Assembly: GCA_949358305.1 (NCBI GenBank)
Contig: OX442314.1
Coordinates: forward strand, 52,585,369-52,649,368
Source of the DNA: Strigamia acuminata
Lineage: Eukaryota > Arthropoda > Chilopoda > Geophilomorpha > Linotaeniidae
Direction of reading: 5' to 3'
DNA: 64,000 nucleotides
The notes under the pieces were generated by a model. It had not been told where the DNA came from, searched no databases, and was given only the letters and a program-made list of their open reading frames with translations. Positions 20,608 through 31,800 of this stretch are shown piece by piece. Numbering within the stretch: the first letter of the stretch is position 1; the number at the start of each line of letters is the position of its first letter. The position numbers were made by a program, and so were the translations under genes.

Positions 20608-21150
20608 AAAATGACCTTCAACCTTTAAACAACTTCTAAAGGACATTCAAACGACCTCCAAAGTATCCAAACAACCTTCAAATGACCTTCAAACAACCCT
20701 TAAACAATCCCCAAACAACCTTCAAATGACTTCCAAACGACCCTCAAACAATCTCCAAATGACCTTCAAACAACCTTCAAACGATCCCTAAACGATCTCC
20801 AAATGACCTTTAAACAATCCCAAGTAAACCCCAAACAACCTTTAAACGACCTACAAACGACCTTAAAACAACTTTCAAACGACTCTCAAACAACCCTCAA
20901 ACGACCTCCAAACTATCCAAACGACCTTCAAATGATCTTCAAATGACCTTTAAACAATCCTTAAATGATCTCCAAACAACCTTCAAACAATCCCCAAATG
21001 ACCCCCAAATGACCTCCAAACGACCTTCAAACGACCTTCAAACGACCTTCAAATGATCTTCAAATGACCTCCAAACAAGTTTCAAATGACCTTTAAACAA
21101 TCCTTAAATGATCTCCAAACAACCTTCAAACGACCTCCAAAGGACCCCCG
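20608..21150. repeat. Degenerate 10-bp minisatellite (ACCTTCAAAC type)
   Basis: More than 50 imperfect units of the form (A/G)ACCTTCAAA, with substitutions such as CAACCTTCAAA and GATCTCCAAA, lie head to tail directly after copia-2. No coding potential is claimed. Confidence 0.85.
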
Positions 21151-21230
21151 AATAGAGATGTCATGTCAGAATTTTTAAATGTTGACTTCAAAACAGAGAA
21201 GAACACAACACAGATTTCACCGTGCCTGAC

Positions 21231-21359
21231 ACTGGAAAAAAAATATGGCTTTACAAATTGTAAATGTGTCAAAAGTTAATGTGTAAATGTGAGCTTTACA
21301 GTTTTTGTAATTAACTTTTCAGCAATTAAAAGACGTTTAAAGCCATATTTTTTTCCAGT
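21231..21359. mobile_element. Small MITE-like inverted-repeat element
   Basis: The ends ACTGGAAAAAAAATATGGCT and the reverse complement near 21340-21359 form terminal inverted repeats of about 20 bp around a non-coding core of about 90 bp. No transposase frame is present and no clear target duplication could be read. Confidence 0.55.
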
Positions 21360-21896
21360 TTCATCCTCCGAAAACTTTTTCAAAACGCCATATTCTTTAA
21401 TGTCTCCATGTTAAATTTTTGCTGAATAAATTCTAGACAACTTAATAGTTTTAAACTTGATGCTTAGAAATTTGTATATCCCGTTTTCAAAATATCTGCT
21501 TCTGTTTTAATTTTCAACAACAGTTACTGCAGCAACAGGTGAACAAAGGTCTATTACATATAAAAACATCAAACAAACGGTTTATTTTGCAGCACCATTG
21601 TTGAATGCTTAGTTTTTCATGCAGAAAATGATGAAACTCATTCGTAACATTAAACTGCCACCAGGTTTGCCGCAGAAATTTTGCATTTTTTCAACAGATC
21701 TGTTGGAAAATGCAAAATTTCCATTTAGTTCCATTTGTTGAAAATAAATATAAATAAATATTGATTTCAGACAAAATTCATAAAAAAGGTTTGTTCCGGA
21801 TCTAGATAAGACCCTTGTTCCACATGACATGTTTACTTTTTATTTTTGAAGACAAACAAATCGAATTAATGCAGACACGGATCCTCTGACAACTAG
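21360..21896. other. AT-rich intergenic sequence
   Basis: Contains one copy (near 21515) of the motif that occurs upstream of several LRR genes (ACAGTTACTGCAGCAACA). No gene is seen. Confidence 0.4.
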
Positions 21897-22818
21897 TTAG
21901 GCGCCATCATTGCCACCGCCAAGAACATTATCCACAAGTGCAAAATAGGCTGGGTCTTCAAATCCTATCTGCAGGATCACTCCGTGTTTTTTAGCAGTAC
22001 TAACTCCGTCAGATTCTGTGCGAATGGATAGAATATATAGTAGAATTAAAACAAATTCTTTGTAAGAATGTCACGCACAGGAATAGGCTGTTGTATGTGC
22101 ATGTCTATTGGATTTAACAATAGTGTGCATACACATTTCTCTTCTACGGAATGGGTTTATTATAAAGCATTTTTTGTATGAAAAAATGTACTTTTATGCA
22201 ATTTTTGTTAAGAAATGCAATTTTTGTTAGGAAATTCAATTTTTGCTCTCCAAGATGCCATTTTGCACCTCAAAATGCTATTTTTGCACAACAAAAGCAT
22301 ATTCCTGCCTGCAAATGCATTTCTTTGCATGAAAATACACTTTTCTGTTAATACACAATTTTCAGACCAATTTTTAGTAACATAATAATTTGTTGTCTTT
22401 TCTGACTATTCCTTCCCTCTAAACAATAATTTCAAATCCCATCACTGTGTGCAGACATTTCTCTTCGCCTACTCACTTCCAACTTGTGGCCACAAACGCT
22501 AAACAAAAAATCTAAATCAAAACTTGGACTCATAAACAGCAACATCAGTGATTTCTGCTCTTCGTGCACAAACGGAGCAACGTCCCACGCCTCTGGCAGG
22601 CGAACACTTTTGTCCCAAAAGTACGAGTCATTCAACCTCATGAAAAATAGAATTCACAACGTCAAGAATCACCGCGAATTTCCCAGTATCTCGTCAGCCT
22701 GTCCAGCAATGACTTCATCGAAGTAATCCGCTAATTCCAGTGTGGTAGTCACTCGATCGTCCTCCATTTCTTCAACAGGCCGTTGAATAAGACTCCCGAA
22801 AAGAATTTTAATAGACAT
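21897..22818 (-). pseudogene. LRR gene family copy with its LRR exon deleted
   Basis: Exon 1 starts with ATG at 22818 and keeps the family pattern (KILFG, VEEM). Exon 2 is recognisable around 22640-22470 (EAWDVAPF...DLDFLF, ending GHKLE). The intron has the family's T-rich TGCAAATGCATTT-like repeats (about 22160-22370). The last exon begins normally with an NLTEL start (near 22018) but jumps after a few codons to the C-terminal KKHGVILQI segment and a stop at 21897, so nearly all leucine-rich repeats are missing. There is also a stop in the exon 1-2 region, so this is a decayed copy. Confidence 0.7.
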
Positions 22819-23081
22819 TTTGTTTAATGATTGTATTTCCGATCCTGTCGCGATGTTCCGGCGTGAGATTTTGGTCTTGGTCGGGCAGTTTTACCTTAGC
22901 TGAAGCACAACGTCTGAGTTTGGATGAGTTCTAGCGCGCTTATTACTCGTTTAACAATTCGAGGTTTGTTTATCTGTCGCTGTAGTAACTATTGTTAACA
23001 GTTTTAGCATTCCATGTTGGAATTTTGGTCGTAAAGTTTAAAAAATGTTTTATCTAAAATGTATTCGGAAAAATCGAACAT

Positions 23082-23820
23082 GAAGACCCCCCTGAAAAGA
23101 GCCTGCCCGAAGGGAGTGAGGCGGCTGGTGGTCAGCCCCCATTGGCTGTGACTGGCCCCTCACCCCAGTGTATAAAAGGTGGGGTTTCTCGCCCCGAGTC
23201 AGAACTTACACAAACGACACCAAGAACACAGCAACTACCTCACCGTCAGGCCAACTTCAAGTACAAGTTAGGATTGATCGAGGACCGCTGAGTAAAGTGC
23301 AACTGTAACTCTCACGAATTTACCTGAAAACTACTCCAGCGAAAGCTAGAGAATAGTCCTTGTAAATTCATATCGAATAATTGCCCTACGATTATTCCGC
23401 CACCGAAGTGTCCGAGCGCTTTGTAAGGAACCCCCAGTTCCCGGTCGAAACCTTGAGACGCTAAACACAACCCCTAGACAACAGGCACGGATAGAAGACT
23501 CGAAAGAGCATTCCACCGCGTCTGTGAACGACGAATCCGTGACGAATTAACGACAACTCGAGACGCCACTATTGTTCGGCCGACCACGCGGAACTGAGGA
23601 CGCCATCTTGAGAAATCCTGTGTTCGACTCTGACCAAGTCGACTCTAGAATTGTTACTGAGTGTAGTTGTATTTTAAGGCATAACGCCTATTGAATAAAT
23701 TACTTGTTCATTTACATACATTTAGTATTCATTTGGATATTTACATAATAGATCACAGGTAAAGTATCACACGTTAGCTCACTTAAGTAGTATTAATACC
23801 TATACGAAGTAGGACCCGAC
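23082..23820 (+). repeat. Solo LTR related to the element at 26374-37796
   Basis: Its sequence is alignable with the reverse complement of the 819-bp LTR of the RT-less element, for example ACAACAGGCACGGATAGAAG and GAAATCCTGTGTTCGAC-type segments, but it is clearly diverged. It is flanked by ACAT on both sides (23078-23081 and 23821-23824), consistent with a 4-bp target duplication. No internal region remains, as expected after recombination between two LTRs. Confidence 0.8.
23171..23178 (+). promoter_or_regulatory. TATA box in the solo LTR
   Basis: TATAAAAG lies in a GC-rich context, with a TCAGAACTT sequence about 30 bp downstream that could serve as initiator. The intact related LTRs have CATAAAAG at the matching place. 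Confidence 0.55.
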
Positions 23821-24015
23821 ACATTTAATAGTGAAATTTTAGTTTGCGTTGGTTTGTGTTTATACCACAAAACGTTTTTTAAACTCTACGACCAAAATTC
23901 CAACATTGAATGAATAAACTGTTAATAATAGTTACTGCAGCGACAGATAAACAAACCTCGAATTGTTAAACAAGTAATAAGCGCGCTAGAACTCATCCAA
24001 ACTCAGACATTGTGC

Positions 24016-24770
24016 AACAGAAAAACGCACGTTGTTGGTTTGCAAACTGCAGCAACTGTGTGATTATTTTAAAATAAAGAATCCGTGGCACATGAAAAAT
24101 TAAAACATATGCGATTACAAAGTGAGAGTAATGAGTTATAAGAGATTGCAAACATGGGGTAAATAGGTGAGTGGCGCCATCTATGGAGAAGCAATAGTAA
24201 CACCAGTTTTTGTCTGAAACTGTTTTTTCTGCAAATCCATTTTTTTTCTTCAAAATGCTAGAACTGGGGACTAGGACTGGGGCCTTGGCGGGGACTCGGT
24301 TGCGGGAGCGGGCGACTGTTGGGGCGCTCGTAAACCATGCGGGGGGAGGGTTAGTCGTCCTCGACTGTCACGACGCCAAACGTTGTGCTAATGTGTGCAA
24401 AACGTTCGCTAAACGTTCGCAAAGCTGCAGCAAAACTATTTTAGTAAAATAGAAGTAAGTTAGTAGTGGTAATATTAGTTTTTTCTTTCCAAATTTAGTT
24501 TTTTTTGGCTGAAGTTGGCACCACATTCACATTCGCCAAAACTACAGATAAAACAAACACAAAATACACAAACACTTAAATTAGATGACAATTGTTTCAA
24601 AACTTTTTGATTTAAGTCAAAATTCACCAAAAATTCTTTCCGTCGGTTATTGAACAAGTTTTGACATAATATAAAGTATTCACAGACATGGCATATTTAC
24701 TTTTAATTTTGAAATACAAAAAAAAAAAAAAATATCGATTTAATGCACACACGCAACTTCTGACAACTCG
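24016..24770. other. Intergenic, with a remnant of LRR-family intron
   Basis: Positions 24205-24258 resemble the intron of the LRR genes (TTTTTTCTGCAAATCCATTTT). A poly-A run is at 24719-24731. No gene is seen. Confidence 0.4.
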
Positions 24771-26369
24771 TTAGTCGCCCAGGTCGCTGCCGTCGTCGTC
24801 GCTCTCAATGTCGGTCCATTCGTCGCTGTCGTCGTCCTCAGCGGGCAAGAACTGTAGCTGCAGGTGCACCCCGTGTTTCTCAGCCGTTTGCTGCATCATA
24901 CGATCGTCGAAAAGGTGTCTTCTAACCTCATCAACGCGCAAACTCACGTCTAACTCGACCAGAGAATCGATTTTGCACAGACCCTCAATCGCTGACGGTC
25001 CCAACAAATAATAAGATTGATCAAGTCGCAAACGTTTTAGTTTCTTCTTCGCCATAAACTCGACAAACTTGCGTGCTATTTTATCACTAAAACCACAGCA
25101 ATTGTGAAGTCCAAGCTTCTCCAGATTCGGACACATGTCCAACAACTGGAAAAAATAACCGGAAGAAAGCCAAACATCCAAGGGCCCACTTATAGAAAAT
25201 TCAACTAATTTCTCCAAATACAAATTACGATCAAACACGTCATTTCTGATGACACTCCTGCTCATGCTAACATACAAGTAGGTCAAATCCTTGAATTTCG
25301 TCAAACTGAGCAGCACTTTGAAGGTGAAAACGTCCAAACTGATGGTGATGCTGCAAACTTTCGGACACGTGAGCACGGCGATGTCCAGCACATCTTCAAT
25401 GGAGTGATCGGTGGACATTGGCAAGAAAAACAATTCTTTCAGGTTGTATTGCTGTGGTGGCGAGTCTAATGGCAACAGCGCCATGAACCACTCACTGTAA
25501 TCAAAATATCCCACGACTTCGATCGATGTCATCGTGTTCAATACAAAGCTGTGGCAGTCCGTTGAAATGTCGTCACCGTAAAATTTGAATACTCGCAACG
25601 TCTTTCTGAGTGCGGAATCTTCTGCGCACAGTTTTCTCACAAAAACTTGTGTGGTTTCATTGATATGAAGCTCAACGAGTGACAGTTGGGCGATGTGTAT
25701 GGCCGAGTCGTCCTCAACAACACCGCCGGGAATACTAAGTTCCTTTAGATTTGGCATTATACGGCAAATTTCTTTGCAAGCACGGGCTGTGAGAAGTCTT
25801 TTCTTGGGCAGATATAAGTCTGTCAGATTCTGTGCGATAAATGCAATTAGGAGAATTAAAACAAAGAATGTCGCACATTTTCTATTAATTACAGACAAAA
25901 TACATTTTACAAGAGAAAGTTTTTGTCGGATAAAGCATTTTTTTCTAAAAACTGTTTTTTTTTCTTACAATATTCTATTTTTTCTGCAAATCCATTTTTT
26001 TTTACCTCTAAATGTATTTTTCTGTTCGCAAATCTATTTCTATCTGTTTGCAAATGCACTTTTTCATTTGCAAATGCAGTTTTTTCTTTTGCAATTGCAT
26101 TTTTTAAATCTCAAAATGCATTTAACTACATTTTCTGTGTATTTTGTGCTAAAAAAAAAGGGTCATTCTGAATTTTCACTATTTAGTCTATTTTTCTTCG
26201 AATTTAATCATTTTTCGTCTTTATTAACAAAAAATTCAACTTTCGTCACTGTCCGTGTGAAATCAATTCGCGTTTGATACTCACTGTCAAGTTGTGGCCA
26301 CTAATTTGAAGTAAAAATTCCAAATCAAAATTTGGACTGGAAAATATCATAATAAGTGTTCTCTGATGT
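24771..26369 (-). CDS. 3' part of an LRR gene with N-terminal BC-box-like motif
   Basis: Contains the end of exon 2 (26369-26285), an intron (26284-25830) and the large last exon 25829-24771 ending in TAA. Together with 37797-38089 it gives a 457-residue protein. The last exon has leucine-rich repeats (LKELSIPGG, LEKLGLHNCCGF, LKRLRLDQ, LVELDVSL) and an acidic Asp/Ser/Glu C-terminus. The only copy of the family in the window without stops or frameshifts. The LRR fold normally serves protein recognition; with the BC-box-like N-terminus it could be a substrate receptor of an Elongin B/C-cullin ubiquitin ligase (ZYG-11/LRR-1-like), which is inference. The gene is cut in exon 2 by an 11.4-kb LTR element. 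Confidence 0.7.
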
Positions 26370-26373
26370 AGAT

Positions 26374-27192
26374 TGTCGCGTCCTACTTTGTATAGGTTTA
26401 AATAGCGCTAACGTGTAATACTTTACCTGTGATCAATTATGTAAATACTCAAATGAATACCAAATGTATGTAAATAAACAGGTAATTTATTCACCAGGCT
26501 TTATGCCTTTAAAATACACTCAGTAATAATTCTAGAGTCGACGTGGTCAGCGTCGAACAAAGGATTTCTCAAGATGGCGTCGTCGATTCCGCGTGGTCGG
26601 CGGAACAAAGGCGGCGTCTCGAGTTGTCGTTAATTCGTCACGGATTCGTCTTCACGGACGCGGTGGAATGCTCTTTCGAGTCTTCTATCCGTGCCTGTTG
26701 TCTAGGGTTTTGCTTAGCGTCGCAGAGGCCTCGTCTAGGAACTTTGGGGTTCCCTACAAAGCACTCGGACACTTACTTCGGCGAATAATCGACTGGGCGA
26801 TTATTCTGGGTGATTTCACAAGGGCTATTCTCGTGCTTTCGCAGGAATAGCTCGCAAGTGACTTCGTGAGAGTTACAGTTTGCACTTTACTCAGCGATCC
26901 TCGATCAATCCTAACTTGTAGTTGAAGTTGGCCTGACGGTGAGGTAGTTGCTGTGTTCTTGGTGTCGTTTGTGTAAGTTCTTTCTTTTGGCGGGAATTTC
27001 TCCCTTTTATGGGTCAGTGTGAGGGGCCGGCGCAGCCAATGGGGGCTTGCCACCCGACACCTCACTCCCCTCGGGGCACACACCTGCTCAGAGAGAGGCG
27101 GAGCCAACACGAGAGGAATGACCCGTCTGTTGCAGTGAGTCAAAGGGCAAATATCCGCTTGGGGGGAATATTTATCCCTTTTGCTCACCACA
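26374..27192 (-). repeat. 3' LTR of the RT-less element
   Basis: 819 bp, matching 36978-37796 except for about four single-base differences (for example in ACTCAAATG versus ACCCAAATG). It contains CATAAAAG (minus strand) as TATA-like sequence. Confidence 0.9.
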
Positions 27193-27223
27193 CGTCCTTC
27201 CCCCAGCTTTGAACACGGGGTGT

Positions 27224-28477
27224 TCACAAGCGATCCCTAACTCTCCTCCAGCTCTTAGCCCGTGGTAACGTATAATCAAAACTTAAGGCTGAAGCCGGGA
27301 TGTGTGGTGTCGGGAATAATTGGTTTCCGTTGGAAATAGAACGTGGGTTCACTTGCTCACTCATGGAGAACCAAACATGTTTATTTTTTGGTTTGCATGT
27401 TGTTTCGGTCTGTGTACGCCTCCAATGAGTGAGGAATACAACGAGAGTTCCACTGTCGTTGTGGGTGGCCGATGTCTCTATGGCAATGGTCAGTACAAAT
27501 GGGCTAGCCGTATGAGTTGGAATTGACTTTGTTGTTCTCGGTACTCTGGGTTGTTGATCCTGTGAGTTCTGCGATGAGTCTTGTCGCTCCCGATTGTTAG
27601 TTGATGGTGAAGTTGTCGAGGGCTCAACTGCAAGTGGTAAAATGACACACCAGGGGCTGGTTGGCTGTTGGCTAGCTGATGTAATTGGCCAAGACAGTCC
27701 ATCTCTGTCGTGTGTCAAACCATAGTGGATGTTGCTTGTCGAGGGGACAACTGGGCTCCACATGTCGCTCATTGATGGAGGTATGCTTATATCCTCTCGA
27801 TTAACGGTGGTCCAAACAGCCATAGCTTGTTTTACATGGCAATCTTGGGCCAAGTCCGTATTGGACAAAGTGGCGACGGCGACTTTGGCGTTTTCCATTT
27901 CACGAAGAAAAGTCTTGAGTTTGTTACAATTGGGATTCTGCCGGCTGTTTGTATTATTGTCACGTTGCTGGTTAATGTTGATAGGGTTTATCTTCTCACA
28001 GACTTGTGGGCGAATATTTCTCGCCTGAACGATGACTGGGTCAATTGGGGTTAATCGACTGCCCCACTTCTCGTTTGATAACTCCACCAGATGTCGTTCA
28101 TCATCTATTGGGGCTTCCGTCATTGAATTTTCGATTGAGGGGGCTGTACCGGCTTTGCTTTGTTTCTGGTGCTTGGCGCGGCCGGGCCCCACTGTGGTTG
28201 GTTCTTCATTTGCAATCTCTGTCGGCAGCGTTATTAAAGTCTTGATGCAGCGGTGAATGTGTTCTGATTTTGACTGAATTTCTAACCATGTCTTTGGGGA
28301 AACTTCTGGCAGATATTGTGTCAGCCGATCCATATCCACAGGCTCTGATTTGTAGCTGTCTATTATTTGCAGCAGTTTGCAAGTATTGCCGCCCTGTCCA
28401 GCTCTGCTCGTGCCGGAACTGCCTCTTTGAACTGCCTGACTGGCAGCCGTATCCTTGGCTGCACTGAGCAGTTTGTG
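27224..28477 (-). CDS. RT-less element ORF2, 3' part
   Basis: The second ORF continues here after the copia-4 insertion; with one copy of the AATTT duplication the frame runs on without a break (530 codons before and 418 after, including the stop). This part is rich in Ser, Thr, Asn and Gln and has no catalytic motif I can recognise. Its role is unknown. Confidence 0.6.
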   Translation of the reverse strand, partial: HKLLSAAKDTAASQAVQRGSSGTSRAGQGGNTCKLLQIIDSYKSEPVDMDRLTQYLPEVSPKTWLEIQSKSEHIHRCIKTLITLPTEIANEEPTTVGPGRAKHQKQSKAGTAPSIENSMTEAPIDDERHLVELSNEKWGSRLTPIDPVIVQARNIRPQVCEKINPININQQRDNNTNSRQNPNCNKLKTFLREMENAKVAVATLSNTDLAQDCHVKQAMAVWTTVNREDISIPPSMSDMWSPVVPSTSNIHYGLTHDRDGLSWPITSASQQPTSPWCVILPLAVEPSTTSPSTNNRERQDSSQNSQDQQPRVPRTTKSIPTHTASPFVLTIAIETSATHNDSGTLVVFLTHWRRTQTETTCKPKNKHVWFSMSEQVNPRSISNGNQLFPTPHIPASALSFDYTLPRAKSWRRVRDRL

Positions 28478-28482
28478 AATTT

Positions 28483-28709
28483 TGTTGTAGTTGGGAAAAG
28501 ACTGGATAACTTCGGACGAAAAGATATGAGGGGTTTTATTCGCACGGCATATACAGGGCACGCGTCTCCAGAAGAACAAGTGACCGGAAGTCACGTTTAC
28601 GTCACGTCATCCGCCGTGACCCGAAAATACAACCAACTCCCCCTAGCGGTCGGAGACCCTCATTCGGGATTTATTCATATTCGGCCTGGTGACACACACG
28701 ATTATAACA
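28483..28709 (-). repeat. copia-4 3' LTR
   Basis: 227 bp, identical by eye to 33000-33226, with the terminal inverted repeat TGTTGTA/TATAACA. Confidence 0.95.
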
Positions 28710-28880
28710 TACACCTTCTTCACCTGGTCAATGTGTAAAAACAAACAAATACAAAATCAATGAATGACATTACTAAAAACTAAAAATGGGCAAGTAATAA
28801 CAGAAATACACTAATACAATCGAATAATAAAAGATCAAGAAATATAACATTGCTGCAAGACATATGAAATACGAAAAATA

Positions 28881-31800
28881 TTAATCCAGTCCACACATCT
28901 TTGAACACCAGCACTGCTTCTGCAAAGTCACCGCCTTCGTCAGCATATCCGCGACCATCTTGTCGGTTCCCGCGTGCAGCAACTCCACTTCTCCGTTCTC
29001 GACCTCGTCCTTTATAAAACAATAGCGCAAATTAATGTGTTTCGACCGCTGATGCTGCGCCAGTCCTCGTGCCAACATCTCGGCCGACTCGCTGTCGGTG
29101 TACAGCCTCGCAGCGTCCCCCATCAATTCGTTCAGCTCCAGCTCTTCCAGAAATTTCTTGAGCCAAAGTCCTTCTTTTACCGCCTCGCTAATGGCGATGA
29201 ATTCGGATTCGCAGCTCGACATCCCGACACACGTTTGCTTCGATGACTTCCATACTACGCCGGCCCCTGCAAGTAGAAAAATAAATCCGGTTGTCGATTT
29301 TGCATCCTCGGTGTTGCAATTCCAGCTCGCGTCCACGTATCCCGTCATCTGTTCCTCGTTTCGTACGAATCGCAACTTCTTCCCCTTCGTCCCCTTCAGG
29401 TAACGCAAAATCCTCTTTCCCATCTTCCAGTGGGACAATCCGTGGCTGTGATTGTATCGGCACAGGTAGTGAGTTGCGTAAGCGATGTCCGGTCTCGTTC
29501 CCTGCACGAGGTACATTAGCGACCCCATCAGGCTCTGGTACGGCACCTCGTCTGGATTTACGTCGTCTTCGGGCTTCGGTTGGTCGTGTTTGACCATCGG
29601 CGTCGACACTGGTTTGCATGGCCCCATCTGGAAACTTTCCAACACCTCCTCGATATAGGCTTCTTGCGACACGGTGATCGATCCATTTTCGATGTCGCAT
29701 TCCACGTCAAGCCCCAAAATTCTCGTTGGTGTGCCTAAATCCTTGATTTCGACCGATTTTCTCAGCAAGTCCGCCGTCCAATCTTCGATCCCGATATTTG
29801 ACGTCACGTTCAGCATGTCGTCGACGAAAATCCCCAATATTGTTGTCCCGCTTTGATTGTTGAGCACGTACACGCCTTCATCCGCGTATAGTCGCCGAAA
29901 TCCATTTTTTCTGAGTATTTTGTCGAGTGTCAGGTACCATGTGCGTCCGGCCTGTTTGAGTCCGTAGATGGCTTTTAGAAGCTCGCACACCCACTCTTCT
30001 CGGTCTCGTTCCTCGTTCCCGGGTGGCTGCTCCATGTACACCTTCTCAAGCAGTTTCCCGTGCAGGTACGCTGTTTTCACGTCGTATTGTCGTACTCGCC
30101 AATTTTGTTGGACAGCAATGGCTAGAAGTAGTCGCAGGCTCGCAAGTCGCATTACAGGTGAGTATGTGTCCTCGTAATCCAGTCCCGGCCGTTGTCCGCA
30201 TCCGACGGCCACCAATCTGGCTTTGTAACGCTCGATCTCGCCCTGCTGGTTCTTTTTGATTTTAAAAACCCATCTTGACTTCAGCACATTTGTTGCAACG
30301 GCTCTTTTCACCAGTCTCCACGTCTTGAATTCCTCGTGAGATTTCAGTTCCTCCTGGATCGCGCTTTCCCACTTCTTGTGTTCCGGAGAGTCCTGTGCTT
30401 GGACCACGGTGTTTGGCTCGACGTGCTTCACGCTCTTGCAGTATGTGGCGCCTCTTGGCTGCACCACCAGTCGGTCTGGCTTCCTCTTGATGCGCTTTGA
30501 TTTGCGTGTTGTCGTGTTTTCGTTAGCTTCTTCGTCGTCTCCGTCTCCGTTTCCAGTGGTGGACTCCTCGTCTTCGGTGGCACCGTTGTCCGTTTCGTTG
30601 GGCTCTGGATTGTCTGTTGTCTGCTCCCCGGTCTCTTGCTCGGCGTCGTACGGCGACACGAAATTCGAACCCTGAGGCGAAGTCAGCATTTCTCCGCCCC
30701 ATCTCGCCTCGTTGAATTTCAAGTCGCGTGTCGGCTCTAGCTTCTCAGTTTTCGGGTCGTAGACTCGGTAGCCCTTTCTGTTGACGCAGTAACCCATAAA
30801 AATGACAGGTTTCGACTTCGCGTCCAATTTCTTTCGTTTGGAATTATGGATCCACATCTGCGCAGCACAGCCAAATATTCGAAAATAGCCAACTTGCTGC
30901 TTCCGTCCGCTCCAAAGTTCTTGTGGAATCCTGTCCCCGTTTCCTCTTGTCGAGCATCTGTTGCGCACGTGTGCGGCCGTCGCGACTGCCTCCGCCCAGA
31001 ATTTGGAAGGCAAAGCCGCCGCCGTCAGCATCGTGCGTGCTGCCTCCATCAGCGTTCTGTTGCCGCGTTCAGCGATGCCGTTTTGGGCAGGTGAGAATGG
31101 CACCGTAAGCTCGTGGTGGACGCCGTTCGACTTCATGAACTCGCCCATTTCGTGGTTGACGAACTCGCCTCCGTTGTCGGATCGGATACGTTTAAGTTTC
31201 GTGTCGGTTTCGCGTTCCACAGCCGCCACAAACTCCTTAAAGTTCTCGAAAACGTCCGACTTCGACCTAATAAAATAGACAAACATTTTGCGACTGAAGT
31301 CGTCTATTAGCAAAAACAAATATCGGCTGCCGCCAATCGTCTCTGTCAGCGGCCCGCACAGATCCATGTGCACGAGTTCCAATATTTTGGTCGATTGGTC
31401 GCTCACGATCGTTTTGAATGGTTTTCTGGCCATCTTCCCGGCTGCACACTCGTCGCATGCCCGCCCGTCCTTCTGTATTGGCCCCAAACCGTAAACTGCA
31501 CCCGTTTCGTGCATTTTCGCCAGTGTTGCCGTGTTCAAATGGCACATTCGGTTGTGCCACACATCGATCTCGGTCGATTGTTGGCACGTGTTTGCCTGCG
31601 CGGCCACCACGGTCTCCACGTTCAGTCTATACACGTCCCCGATCTTCGTAGCAGTCATTATCACTCGGTCCCCGCTCGATATCGTACACTTCCCGCTTCC
31701 GAAAGCAACGAGTAAACCCGCGTCGTCGAGTTTTGGCACCGAAATCAAATTGTCATTTAAATCAGGAATGTATAATACCTCCTTCGCGATCAAGTCAGCG

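Larger units (their letters stand above)
22905..24015. mobile_element. Foldback element interrupted by a solo LTR
   Basis: Arms of about 146 bp (22905-23050 and 23869-24015) are reverse complements with a few mismatches, including GAGTTTGGATGAGTTCTAGC and its mirror image. No transposase is seen, so it is a non-autonomous inverted-repeat element. A solo LTR sits between the arms. Confidence 0.75.

Noticed and set aside
24210-24452. 80-codon plus-strand frame
   Set aside because: It begins in a remnant of the LRR-family intron and shows no recognisable domain.
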